From an uncultured SAR86 cluster bacterium (GTDB lineage: Bacteria; Pseudomonadota; Gammaproteobacteria; Magnimaribacterales; D2472): a stretch of 64,000 nt of DNA. Below are positions 51,344-63,432 of this stretch, in pieces. Location of the stretch: the NCBI GenBank assembly GCA_902557645.1, contig CACEAP010000001.1, positions 1-64,000 on the forward strand, written 5' to 3'. The first letter of the stretch is position 1. Each line of letters begins with the position of its first letter. The notes beneath the pieces are model-generated. The model saw nothing but the letters and a program-made list of their open reading frames with translations. It did no database searches and was not told the DNA's origin. Both the position numbers and the translations under genes were made by a program.

Positions 51344-52403
51344 GTTCTACCCAGTCAACTTCAAAGTCATCTGGAGCATGCTCATATTCTAATAATCCTA
51401 ATGCTTCAAATTTAGGTCTGACTGAGTCAGTTAACAAACCAATTCTTGATAGATTAGGTATAACTCTTGAAAATAAGAAGTTTCTAAAAGTTGCATTTGC
51501 ACTTGTGCTTAACGAAAATTCTCTGGCTTCCTCTTCAGTCATCTTTAGATATTTCTGCATAGCTTTAGTGTTAATTAGTCGCTCCCTGGAAATTACACAT
51601 GCTTCATATGCAAATTCAGCTCTTTCTTCGATTTCCTCAGGACTTAAAGTTTTAATAAAGTCTTCTAAGTAGTTAATTCCAAATGTGACATGCCTTGCCT
51701 CATCTCTGACAACATAATGAAGTAATTGTTTTAATAGAGGGTCTTTAGAAAGCATTTTTAACATTTGGAAAGCTGCCAAAGCTAAACCTTCTATGATAAT
51801 TTGCATGCCTATAAATTTAAGATCCCATCTTTCATCAGTCAAAATTTTGTCTAATAATGCTTTTAAATTTGGGTTTATTGGGTAATGGATACCTATCTTC
51901 TCTTGAAGGTATCTGTTAAATACCTCAACATGTCTTGCTTCGTCAAAAGTTTGAGAAGCTGCATAAAGTTTTGCATTATATGTTGGTGCACATGAGACTA
52001 GCTGCGACGCAACCAATAAAGCGCCTTGTTCGCCATGAAGAAACTGGCTTAATAGTTCTGCATTATCATGTCTATCAAATTCAATTTTTTCTTCCTCAGT
52101 AAGACTTTCATATGCTTCTAATGTTTCATGCGGAAGCTCTTCATCAGCTTCAGTTAATCTTTCATCAGCTGGATGAGTATAATCCCAATTTAAATCAATA
52201 GAACCATTCCAATTTAACTCTTTTCCAAGTTCATATAATCTCTTAATTCTATTATCTGCAACTGTATAATCCCAGTTATAAGCTCCTGTAAGCGGTGTTT
52301 TAAAAATTTCTGCAACATCCTCAACATCTTTCTTTGATAAATCCATTTCTTCATCAAAATATAATAAATCTTTTGGCGGCCCATCAGTTTTTGTTATCTT
52401 CAT
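51297..52403 (-). CDS. Ferritin-like di-iron oxidase/oxygenase-family protein
   Basis: Two E/DEARH motifs (TFDEARHVEVFNRYL, VRDEARHVTFGINYL) and LHGEQGALLVASQ. Start moved to the ATG at 52403 with an upstream AAGGA. Confidence 0.8.
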   Translation of the reverse strand: MKITKTDGPPKDLLYFDEEMDLSKKDVEDVAEIFKTPLTGAYNWDYTVADNRIKRLYELGKELNWNGSIDLNWDYTHPADERLTEADEELPHETLEAYESLTEEEKIEFDRHDNAELLSQFLHGEQGALLVASQLVSCAPTYNAKLYAASQTFDEARHVEVFNRYLQEKIGIHYPINPNLKALLDKILTDERWDLKFIGMQIIIEGLALAAFQMLKMLSKDPLLKQLLHYVVRDEARHVTFGINYLEDFIKTLSPEEIEERAEFAYEACVISRERLINTKAMQKYLKMTEEEAREFSLSTSANATFRNFLFSRVIPNLSRIGLLTDSVRPKFEALGLLEYEHAPDDFEVDWVELEKPLEDFNEIPEAI

Positions 52404-52470
52404 ATCCCTTATCCTTGTTATCAATAATTACATAGAAAACTGTAATAATTAACTCTCTATTCTATAGGAA

Positions 52471-54240
52471 TTATTGATTTTTAAAAAGCTCAGTTAGCTC
52501 ATTGAGCAAAACTTCACCTAATTCTTCAGCCCTATTAATTGTTATAGCTCTTTTATAATATTTTGACACATCATGCCCAATACCTATTGCTAAAAGCTCA
52601 ACATTATTTTCGCTCTCTATAGAATCAATAATAGTACGCAAATGGTCGTCTAAAAATAAACTATGATTATTAGAAAGTGTTGAGTCATCAACAGGAGCTC
52701 CATCAGATATGACTATAAGTATTTTTCTTTCTTCGGGTCTTTTGATAAGCCTTTGAAAACTCCAAGAAAGAGCTTCTCCATCAATATTTTCTTTTAATAA
52801 ACCCTCTCGCAACATAACTCCAAAATCTTTTCTTGATCTTCTCCAGGAATTATCAGCATTTTTAAAAACAATATGACGTATGTCATTTAATCTGCCTGGG
52901 TTTAATGGACTGCCTTTAGATTGCCACAGTGCTTTTGAATCTCCACCTTTCCAATTCTTTGTTGTAAATCCAAGCACCTCTGTTTTAATAGAGCATCTTT
53001 CTAAAGTACTGCCTATTAAATCTGTACATATGGCAGCTAAGCTTATTGATCTACCTCTCATTGATCCAGAGTTATCTATCAAAAGACTTACCACAGTATC
53101 TTTAAATTCTTTTTTACTTTCTTCTTTAAAACTAAGAGGAGTTCCTGGTTCAGTAACAACTCTACTCAATCTTGCGGTATCAAGAAGCCCTTCTTCTAGA
53201 TTAAAATTCCAGCTAGTATTCTGCTTTGATAGAAGTAATCTTTGAAGCCTATTGGCTAATTTACCAATAGTAGTTAAATGAGGTTTAATTAGATGATCTA
53301 GTTGATTTCTTAGCCTTAAAGCTTCTTCTCTTGTTGTCAGATCCTTAGCTTCAATGACCTCATCAAATTGTGTGGTAAAAATAGAATATGGAATTTGAGT
53401 TTTTTCATGAACCAAATCTTTATAAGCTCCAGAAAGCTCTATTTCTTCTTCAATAGATTTATCATCAATACTTACCGAAGCTTCTTGAAGGAGATCGTCA
53501 TCAATTTCTTCAGCTGGATCTTGGGATTCAGAAACATTTTCAGATTCAATCTCCATACCAGTTTCTGTTAATTCAGCATCATTTTGCTCCATCGATCCTG
53601 GAGATTCTTCATCATTATCATCCATAGCATCATTAGAATGTTCTTTGAGAAGATTCAATTGACGAAGAAGATTCAATGACTCTTTTTCAAAAGTATTCTG
53701 ATTTTCAAGACTCTTTATAAAATTTTCTTGGAGTACTTTATTATCTTCTGGTAAAAATAGATTCTTAAAATTAATAATTATTTTTTTCGCATCTCCAGAA
53801 AACCTATAACCGTTGATATGTTTAAGCCAAAGATTTGCTGCAAAAGGGAGCTGGCTTTGTATTTTTTCATTTATCAACTCTGAACTTTTTTGCTCTAAGT
53901 GGGAAGTAATATTTTTCTTTGCGCCTTTGTATTTATTACCACCAATAATTTCTACTCTTGATAGCTCCAGTTCTTTAAATACCTCTCTAGCATCTTTAGT
54001 CAAAGGCAGATCTTCTAAATCCTTATGATAAAGATTCCAAAATGCCTGAAAATCACCTTCTCCTCTCCAAGCATCTATTTTTGCTGAAGAGCGAGGCGCT
54101 GAAACTAATGATATTTCTCCTATATTAGGTGATCTATTTGAGGGGGAATTTTTTGCAGTCAGTTCTCGCTTTTTTGATATAGCCTTTACAGACGAAATAG
54201 CTGCAATATGTAAGTTCTCTCTATCTTTTACCCAAGCCAT
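52471..54240 (-). CDS. CobT-like cobaltochelatase subunit (VWA domain)
   Basis: MIDAS-like LLIDNSGSMRGRSISLAAICTDLIGSTLERC; acidic central region; RRSRKDFGVMLREGLLKENIDGEAL. Confidence 0.88.
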   Translation of the reverse strand: MAWVKDRENLHIAAISSVKAISKKRELTAKNSPSNRSPNIGEISLVSAPRSSAKIDAWRGEGDFQAFWNLYHKDLEDLPLTKDAREVFKELELSRVEIIGGNKYKGAKKNITSHLEQKSSELINEKIQSQLPFAANLWLKHINGYRFSGDAKKIIINFKNLFLPEDNKVLQENFIKSLENQNTFEKESLNLLRQLNLLKEHSNDAMDDNDEESPGSMEQNDAELTETGMEIESENVSESQDPAEEIDDDLLQEASVSIDDKSIEEEIELSGAYKDLVHEKTQIPYSIFTTQFDEVIEAKDLTTREEALRLRNQLDHLIKPHLTTIGKLANRLQRLLLSKQNTSWNFNLEEGLLDTARLSRVVTEPGTPLSFKEESKKEFKDTVVSLLIDNSGSMRGRSISLAAICTDLIGSTLERCSIKTEVLGFTTKNWKGGDSKALWQSKGSPLNPGRLNDIRHIVFKNADNSWRRSRKDFGVMLREGLLKENIDGEALSWSFQRLIKRPEERKILIVISDGAPVDDSTLSNNHSLFLDDHLRTIIDSIESENNVELLAIGIGHDVSKYYKRAITINRAEELGEVLLNELTELFKNQ

Positions 54241-54242
54241 AC

Positions 54243-55229
54243 TTATTTTGTGTCTGGGTTGTAACTTTCCTCAAGATCTTCGCCAAAACAGCGTTGATAA
54301 TACTCAGCAATGATTGGCTTTTCAGTATCATCACATTTATTCAAAAAAGTCATTGAAAAGGATTTCTTGATATCTTGAAAAATCATCCAGTTTTCTGCCC
54401 AAGATATTACAGTTCTTGGTGACATTAATGTCGAAATATCACCATTTGCAAAGCCCTCTCGAGTTAGATTTGCCAATTGAATCATTTCGGTTAACAGTTT
54501 TTTATTTTTTGCAGACTTAAAACTTTTAATCTTTGAAGCTACAACATTAAACTCTTGTTTTTCTGATAAATAATTTAAAGTAGTTAATATATGCCATCTA
54601 TCCATTTGACCTTGATTTATTTGTTGGGTTCCATGATATAAACCGGTGATATCACCAAGACCTACAGTATTGGTAGTTGCAAATAATCTAAAAGATGGAT
54701 GAGGAGACAAAACTTTATTTTGGTCTAGTAGAGTTAATTTGCCTTCCACTTCCAAAATACGTTGAATAACAAACATAACATCAGGTCTTCCAGCATCATA
54801 TTCATCAAAAACTAAAGCAACTGGATTTTGAATGGACCAAGGTAATAGACCTTCTTTAAAGTCAGTAATTTGCTTATTATCTTTAAGTTTTATTACATCT
54901 TTACCAAGTAAGTCTATCCGTGAGATATGGCTGTCTAGATTAATCCTTAGACAAGGCCAGTTTAATCTAGCTGCAATTTGCTCAATATGTGTTGATTTAC
55001 CTGTTCCGTGAAAACCTTGCACCATAACTCGCCGATTATGTTCAAAGCCTGCAAGAATAGCTAAAGTGGTTTCAGGATCAAAAATATATGATTTATCAAT
55101 CTCAGGCACCCATTGAGTTTTATCTTTATATCCTGATACTGTTAAATCAGATGCAAATCCAAAAATATCTGCAACTTTTAATTTAACGTCAGCTTTATTT
55201 GGTAAGTCTATTTTTTGGTCTACTATCAT
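54243..55229 (-). CDS. CobS-like cobaltochelatase AAA+ ATPase
   Basis: Walker A VQGFHGTGKSTHIEQIAARLNWPCLRINLDSHISRIDLLGKD; VFDEYDAGRPDVMFVIQRILE. Confidence 0.92.
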   Translation of the reverse strand: MIVDQKIDLPNKADVKLKVADIFGFASDLTVSGYKDKTQWVPEIDKSYIFDPETTLAILAGFEHNRRVMVQGFHGTGKSTHIEQIAARLNWPCLRINLDSHISRIDLLGKDVIKLKDNKQITDFKEGLLPWSIQNPVALVFDEYDAGRPDVMFVIQRILEVEGKLTLLDQNKVLSPHPSFRLFATTNTVGLGDITGLYHGTQQINQGQMDRWHILTTLNYLSEKQEFNVVASKIKSFKSAKNKKLLTEMIQLANLTREGFANGDISTLMSPRTVISWAENWMIFQDIKKSFSMTFLNKCDDTEKPIIAEYYQRCFGEDLEESYNPDTK

Positions 55230-55336
55230 ATTTTTTTCTTATTTTGAGGTAGCTATCCTACCTTTTGAGGCAACAAAGTTCTAGTTTTTTGTTAATCATT
55301 GTAAAATTAGCACTAATAAAAAAACCAATATTTAGC

Positions 55337-56236
55337 ATGAATAAAAAATCTGATGAAAATATCTCACTTTTAGAAAGTAGATTAAACTTATTTAAGTTAA
55401 ATAAGATTGATAGGGACATTTATACATGGACAGGGGAGAGTATTGGTTGGGCTAGAATATTTGGCGGCCAAGTTATGGCTCAGACCCTTATTGCTGCATA
55501 TGAAACAATAAAAAAAGAACATTTAGCTCACTCTTTCCATGGTTATTTTTTAAGACCTGGGCTTATGGACAAGCCTATCGTATTTGATGTTGACAGGATT
55601 CGAGATGGTAAAAGTTTTTCAACTAGAAGGGTGCGTGCTATACAAGATGGCGAAGCAATTTTTAATTCTTCCATATCTTTTCAAAAAAGAGAAAAAGGCT
55701 TAGAGCATCAGATAGATATGCCAGATGTGCCTGGCCCAGAAGGATTGCTAAATGAATCCCAGCATAGAAAAAATATTAGCCACAAGATTGATAAGAAATA
55801 TTTACCCATGTTTTTAAGAGAGCGAGAAATTGAGATGAGACCTGTTGAAGAATATGATTTTTTAAATCCAAAAAAAGCACCCCCATATAAAAATACATGG
55901 ATGAAGCCTGATGGAGAAATGCCAAAAGATGAAAGGATTCATCAGGCATTACTTTTATATGCATCTGATATGGGCTTATTAGGTACTGCAAATAATCCAC
56001 ATGGCTTAAACTTTATGTCACCATTATTACAAAGCGCTAGCTTAGATCATGCAACTTGGTTTCATAGTGAGTTAGATTTTAGTGATTGGCTTTTATATCA
56101 TATTGATAGTCCTGTTTCAGGAAATGCTCGAGGCTTTTCTAGAGGATCTATTTATGATAAAAATGGGAAACTTGTTGCTTCATGCGTTCAAGAAGGTTTA
56201 ATGCGGGTATGGGACAAGCCTAAACCAAAAAAATAA
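55337..56236 (+). CDS. tesB: Acyl-CoA thioesterase II
   Basis: RIFGGQVMAQTLIAAYET, HSFHGYFLRPG, SLDHATWFHSELDFSDWLLY; ATG at 55337 (ORF track start 55265 is too far upstream). Confidence 0.92.
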   Translation: MNKKSDENISLLESRLNLFKLNKIDRDIYTWTGESIGWARIFGGQVMAQTLIAAYETIKKEHLAHSFHGYFLRPGLMDKPIVFDVDRIRDGKSFSTRRVRAIQDGEAIFNSSISFQKREKGLEHQIDMPDVPGPEGLLNESQHRKNISHKIDKKYLPMFLREREIEMRPVEEYDFLNPKKAPPYKNTWMKPDGEMPKDERIHQALLLYASDMGLLGTANNPHGLNFMSPLLQSASLDHATWFHSELDFSDWLLYHIDSPVSGNARGFSRGSIYDKNGKLVASCVQEGLMRVWDKPKPKK

Positions 56237-56238
56237 AT

Positions 56239-57275
56239 CTAAAGCTCTCTAATAGAGTCTGTAAGAAATTTAACTTTATCAGGATCAATGTCTGGTGTAA
56301 TACCATGACCAAGATTAAAGATATAGCCAGGATAATTTTCAAATTTCTCTATCATCGTTTTAACTTCTTTATAAATTATTGAATTATCTTCTTTTAAGGT
56401 CATAGGATTTAAGCTGCCTTGAATGGCGGTCTTATTTTTTAGAAGTTTTATTGAGCTATCAATTGACTCATCCCAGAATAAGCTTATACATTCAGGCTTG
56501 CAGTCAGTTAATTGTTCGATGCCACCCTGAGGCTGCCTAGCAAAAATTATTATTGGTATATTTTTAGTTATATCATCAGCCTTAAGTTGTTGTACAAGAT
56601 CATTTATATATTTGAGTGAAAAAGATTCATACTCTTGTTTGTTTAAAAGATTGGCCCAAGAATCGAAAATCTGAATGGCATCAATACCTGCAATAACTTG
56701 CTCTTTTAAATATTCAAAACATGCATCAGTATATTTTTTTAACAATTGCTGAGTTTGTATAGAATTTTCAGAAATAAAACTTCTAGTAAAGGCAAAATCT
56801 TTTGAAGAGCCGCCTTCAAGTGAATAGGCAGCTAGAGTCCATGGACTTCCACAAAAACCTATTAAAGGAATGCTCATTGGCAAAGCTCCCCTAATATTTT
56901 TTACACATTTATAAACATATGAAAGGTCGCTGGGATTAAAAGATGGTAAGTTTTTTATAGCTTTTACATCTTTAATTGGCCTTGTAAAAACAGGGCCTTC
57001 TCCTTCTTTAAATTCCACACCTAAATTAAAAGCATCTGGAATGGTTAAAATATCTGAGAATAAGATGCTAGCATCAAGATCAAACCTTCTAATAGGTTGT
57101 AATGCTAGTTCACAACAAACTTCAGGATCTTTACACATGTCAAGGAAATTTTTAAATTTTGATCTAATTTTTCTATACTCAGGTAGATATCTTCCAGCTT
57201 GACGCATATACCATATAGGAGGGGTAGAGTTAGCTTTTTTATCTAAAGCTCTTAAAAATTTTGGTTGATCTATCA

Positions 57276-57276
<1 letters not shown>
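56239..57276 (-). CDS. hemE: Uroporphyrinogen decarboxylase
   Basis: PPIWYMRQAGRYLPEYR, ASILFSDILTIPDA, GFCGSPWTLAAY, FNLGHGITPD. Confidence 0.97.
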
Positions 57277-58937
<1,661 letters not shown>

Positions 58938-59001
58938 TTAAGTATGACACAGTATGACACTTTCATGTTATAATCAATAGGAACTCCCAATATTTAATTA
59001 A

Positions 59002-62000
59002 ATGCCTGGACTATATAGAGATAATGATTTCAAAGATAACTGCGGTTTTGGTTTAATTACCAATCGTTATGGAGTTAAATCTCATGCAGTGATTACTAAG
59101 TCTATTAGTGCATTAAAAAGTATGACTCATAGAGGGGGTATAGGCGCTGATGGCAAAACAGGAGATGGTTGCGGACTCCTTTTTAACTTAGATCATGAGT
59201 TTTACAGGAATGCTATTAAACTCGAGCAAAAGATAATTCTGCCTTCACATTTTGCAATTACCCAATTATTTATTCAAAAACCTATAAAAGAACTTCTACC
59301 AAGAATTAATACAATCTTAAAAAATGAGAATTTACAATTAGAGGCTGTTCGTTTAGTTCCAGTAGATAAAAAAATATTAGGCACTATTGCATCAGCATGC
59401 TTGCCAGAAATATATCAGTTATTTATATCAGGCATTGATAAAAGCCTTGATATAGATTTATTTGAATCTTCTCTATTGCAAGCGCGAAAGTTTATTGAAG
59501 AAATATATAACGATGATGAAATGCTTTATGTATGTAGCATGTCAAGCCGAACTATTGTCTATAAAGGTTTAATGTTGCCGAATGCTATTGATTTATTTTA
59601 TAAAGATTTACAACAAAAAGATTTCACTGCTTCAATTTGTGTATTCCATCAAAGATTTTCAACAAATACCAGTCCTAAATGGCATCTTGCTCAACCATTT
59701 AGATTATTAGCTCATAATGGAGAAATTAATGCTATTCGTGGAAATAGAAATTGGGCTAAAGCCAGACAATCAATTCTTTCAACCCCCTTATTGCCTAAAC
59801 TTAAGAAGTTTAAATATTTAGTTAATGAAAAGGGTTCAGACTCTTCATCATTAGATAATATGATTGAGATTTTAGTTCAGGGTGGAATAAATATATTTAA
59901 AACCATAAGAATGGTACTTCCTCCAGCCTGGCAAAATGGACAAATTCTTGATGCGGAAGTAAAAGCGTTCCATGAATACAACTCAATGCACATGGAGGCA
60001 TGGGACGGACCAGCAGGGATAGTGATGACCGATGGAAGTTGGGCAATATGTGTGCTTGATAGAAATGGTTTAAGGCCTGCACGTTATCAAATAGATGAAG
60101 AAGGTTTGATAACAATCGCATCAGAAACAGGGGTTAATCCTACCAATGAGGATTTAATTATCAACAAGGGCAGAGTTAAACCTGGCGGCATTTTAGCTAT
60201 AAATACAGAAACAGGCGAACTACATGATGAAAAAAGTATTGATGATATTCTAAAATTACAAAACCCATATAGAGACTGGTTAAGAAATAATGCCACCTAT
60301 ATTGAATCATCTTTGAATGAGTTTGAAGGCCCAGGTTTAAAGAAGATTCCACAAAATGATTTAAGTCTCGCCTCAAGACTTTACCTGTTATTTAAAGAAG
60401 AAAGAAGCTCAATCATAAAACCTCTAGCTGTTGATTCTCAAGAAGGCACTGGCTCAATGGGTGATGATACTGCGCTTGCAGTTATGTCTAAAATGCATAG
60501 ACAGATATACGACTTTTTTAGGCAACAATTTGCCCAAGTAACAAATCCACCTATAGACTCGCTTCGAGAAAAAAGTGTGATGTCACTTGAGACTTGTTTT
60601 GGGCCTGAGTTAAATATTTATGAAGAGACACCAGGACATGCCAAAAGATTAATTACAACCTCACCAATACTTTCTCATAAAAAACTTGCAACTATTATGG
60701 GTAACAAATATTTTAAATCTAAAGAATTTACCCTAAATTTTAATAAATCAATAAGTTTAAAAAAAGCGATAAAAAATTTAAGATCCGATGTAGTAGACGC
60801 AGTGAGATCTGGTTATACCATTATTCATTTAAACGAGAATATTCCTGATAAAGACCATTTACCAATAAATGCTTTACTTGGGTTAGGGGCTGTCCATCAA
60901 GAGCTTGTAAAATTAGGCTTGCGTACGGATGCTAATCTAATTGTTAGCTCAGCTTCTGCACGAGATACTCATCATATTGCATGCTTAATAGGCTTTGGAG
61001 CCACTGCGGTATTTCCCTGGCTCGCATACCAAAGCATTCTAGATCTAACAGAAAAGAATGAATTAAAAGGAGATGCAAATGAGAATTGCGCACGTTATAG
61101 GAAGGGCTTAAATAAAGGCTTATTGAAAATAATTTCTAAGATGGGAATCTCTACTATTTCAAGTTATAGAGGATCTCAGCTTTTTGAAATAGTTGGACTT
61201 AATCATGAGGTTGTAAATATTTGTTTTACAAATACAGCTAGCAGAATAGAAGGTAAAAATTTTAAAGATTTAGAACAATCACTTCGATCGTTAGATGATT
61301 ATGCTAGATCTAATTTATCTGATATGAATGTTGGTGGATTATTAAAATATATTCATGGTGGCGAATATCACACATATAATCCAGAAATTGTAAAAAAACT
61401 GCAAGAAGCAGTATCAGCTGGATCAAGTGATGTTTATAAAGAATATTCAAAACTTGTTGATCAAAGGCCTCCAGCTATGTTGAGAGATTTGTTAGCAGTG
61501 GACAAAACAAAAAAATCAGTTCCATTAGATAAGGTAGAAAAACAAGAATTAATTTTAAAAAGATTTGATTCTGCTGGTATGAGTCTTGGAGCCTTGTCTC
61601 CCGATGCTCATGAGACATTAGCACAAGCTATGAATTCTATCGGAGGCAGATCAAACTCTGGTGAAGGCGGCGAGGCTGTTGAGAGATATGGCACTGACAA
61701 GATGTCCAAAATTAAACAAGTGGCCTCTGGTAGGTTTGGCGTTACCCCACATTATTTAGTGAACGCAGAAGTCTTACAAATAAAAATAGCCCAAGGAGCA
61801 AAGCCGGGTGAGGGCGGTCAGCTTCCAGGCGGTAAGGTAAATAAATTAATTGCAAAATTACGCTATTCCACTCCTGGAGTTACATTAATTTCACCACCAC
61901 CCCATCATGATATTTATTCTATAGAAGATCTTGCTCAAATTATTTTTGATCTTAAACAAGTAAATCCATCTGCATTGGTTTCTGTAAAACTTGTTTCAGA

Positions 62001-63432
62001 GCCAGGAGTTGGAACCATTGCAGCAGGAGTTGCAAAAGCTTATGCAGACTTAATAACTATATCGGGCCATGATGGTGGCACAGGCGCAAGCCCATTATCT
62101 TCTATAAGATATGCTGGTTCTCCATGGGAACTTGGTTTATCAGAAGCACATCAAGCACTTCGCGAAAGCGGCCTTAGAAACAAGATACGCTTGCAGGCTG
62201 ATGGCGGCATGAAAACTGGATTAGATGTTATTAAAGCTGCGATATTAGGAGCAGAATCATTTGGGTTTGGTACTGGTCCGATGATTGCAATGGGATGTAA
62301 GTATTTAAGAATATGTCATCTTAATAATTGCGCAACTGGAGTTGCAACACAAAGAAAAGATATTATTAATCATCACTTTATTGGTGAAAAAGAAAGAGTT
62401 GTAAATTATTTTAAATTTATAGCTGATGATGTAAGACAGCATTTAAGTGAAATGGGAGTATTGAAGCTAGAAGATATTATTGGCCAAACAAATTACTTAA
62501 AAGCCATAGAAGACTTAGAATCACAATATAAGCAAGTCGATCTTAGTGCTATCTTGTATCAAAATAAATCTATTAAAGAGCCATATTTCTGCATGGTAGA
62601 ACAAAATGATCCATGGGATGTGGGCTCTTTGGCAAAAAAAATACTTAGAGATACTAAGGCAGCAATTAAATCAAATAAAACAAAATCATTTAACTATCAT
62701 ATCAATAATACTGATAGATCTATTGGAGCATCCATTTCAGGACACATTGCTAAGGTTTATGGAGAGACTGGTTTAAATAAGCCTATTCAAATTAATTTTA
62801 ACGGTTCTGCAGGGCAAAGCTTTGGATGTTGGAATGCGAATGGATTACATATAGTGCTTAATGGTGATGCTAATGATTATGTTGGTAAAGGTATGAATGG
62901 TGGAAAGATAGTCATCAAAAATACTAGTGATTATGCTCAAAGCAGTGAAACAACATTGATTGGTAATACATGTCTATATGGAGCTACAGGTGGAGAAATA
63001 TATGTTGCTGGTTTAGCTGGAGAAAGATTTGCAGTAAGAAATTCTGGAGCTTATGCAGTTATAGAAGGAGCTGGAGATCATTGTTGTGAATATATGACAG
63101 GTGGCCAAGTTACTGTTTTAGGATCAGTAGGAGCAAATTTTGGCGCTGGAATGACAGGTGGCTTTGCTTATGTATTAGATGAAGATAGAACTTTTTTTGA
63201 TAAATGCAATAGAGGGCTAGTTAATATAGATAGAATTATTAACGAAGAAATGGAGTCCCATAGAAAACATTTAAAAGAGACCATTCTTAAACATTTTGAA
63301 GAAACACAAAGCCCTAGATCAAAAATTATTTATGATGATTTTGATAAATATGAACAGCTTTTTTGGTTAGTTTCCCCTGCAGCATTAAATGTTAAAGATC
63401 TTTTAAAAGCCACTACTGCAAATGCAGCCTAA
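59002..63432 (+). CDS. gltB: Glutamate synthase large subunit
   Basis: NCGFGLI N-terminus, SLGALSPDAHETLAQAMNSIGGRSNSGEGGE, GGTGASPLSSI, C-terminal alpha-helix/GXGXG repeats. Confidence 0.97.
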   Translation: MPGLYRDNDFKDNCGFGLITNRYGVKSHAVITKSISALKSMTHRGGIGADGKTGDGCGLLFNLDHEFYRNAIKLEQKIILPSHFAITQLFIQKPIKELLPRINTILKNENLQLEAVRLVPVDKKILGTIASACLPEIYQLFISGIDKSLDIDLFESSLLQARKFIEEIYNDDEMLYVCSMSSRTIVYKGLMLPNAIDLFYKDLQQKDFTASICVFHQRFSTNTSPKWHLAQPFRLLAHNGEINAIRGNRNWAKARQSILSTPLLPKLKKFKYLVNEKGSDSSSLDNMIEILVQGGINIFKTIRMVLPPAWQNGQILDAEVKAFHEYNSMHMEAWDGPAGIVMTDGSWAICVLDRNGLRPARYQIDEEGLITIASETGVNPTNEDLIINKGRVKPGGILAINTETGELHDEKSIDDILKLQNPYRDWLRNNATYIESSLNEFEGPGLKKIPQNDLSLASRLYLLFKEERSSIIKPLAVDSQEGTGSMGDDTALAVMSKMHRQIYDFFRQQFAQVTNPPIDSLREKSVMSLETCFGPELNIYEETPGHAKRLITTSPILSHKKLATIMGNKYFKSKEFTLNFNKSISLKKAIKNLRSDVVDAVRSGYTIIHLNENIPDKDHLPINALLGLGAVHQELVKLGLRTDANLIVSSASARDTHHIACLIGFGATAVFPWLAYQSILDLTEKNELKGDANENCARYRKGLNKGLLKIISKMGISTISSYRGSQLFEIVGLNHEVVNICFTNTASRIEGKNFKDLEQSLRSLDDYARSNLSDMNVGGLLKYIHGGEYHTYNPEIVKKLQEAVSAGSSDVYKEYSKLVDQRPPAMLRDLLAVDKTKKSVPLDKVEKQELILKRFDSAGMSLGALSPDAHETLAQAMNSIGGRSNSGEGGEAVERYGTDKMSKIKQVASGRFGVTPHYLVNAEVLQIKIAQGAKPGEGGQLPGGKVNKLIAKLRYSTPGVTLISPPPHHDIYSIEDLAQIIFDLKQVNPSALVSVKLVSEPGVGTIAAGVAKAYADLITISGHDGGTGASPLSSIRYAGSPWELGLSEAHQALRESGLRNKIRLQADGGMKTGLDVIKAAILGAESFGFGTGPMIAMGCKYLRICHLNNCATGVATQRKDIINHHFIGEKERVVNYFKFIADDVRQHLSEMGVLKLEDIIGQTNYLKAIEDLESQYKQVDLSAILYQNKSIKEPYFCMVEQNDPWDVGSLAKKILRDTKAAIKSNKTKSFNYHINNTDRSIGASISGHIAKVYGETGLNKPIQINFNGSAGQSFGCWNANGLHIVLNGDANDYVGKGMNGGKIVIKNTSDYAQSSETTLIGNTCLYGATGGEIYVAGLAGERFAVRNSGAYAVIEGAGDHCCEYMTGGQVTVLGSVGANFGAGMTGGFAYVLDEDRTFFDKCNRGLVNIDRIINEEMESHRKHLKETILKHFEETQSPRSKIIYDDFDKYEQLFWLVSPAALNVKDLLKATTANAA

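Noticed and set aside
52880-53245. 121-aa ORF antisense to cobT-like gene
   Set aside because: Opposite the VWA domain; no independent evidence.
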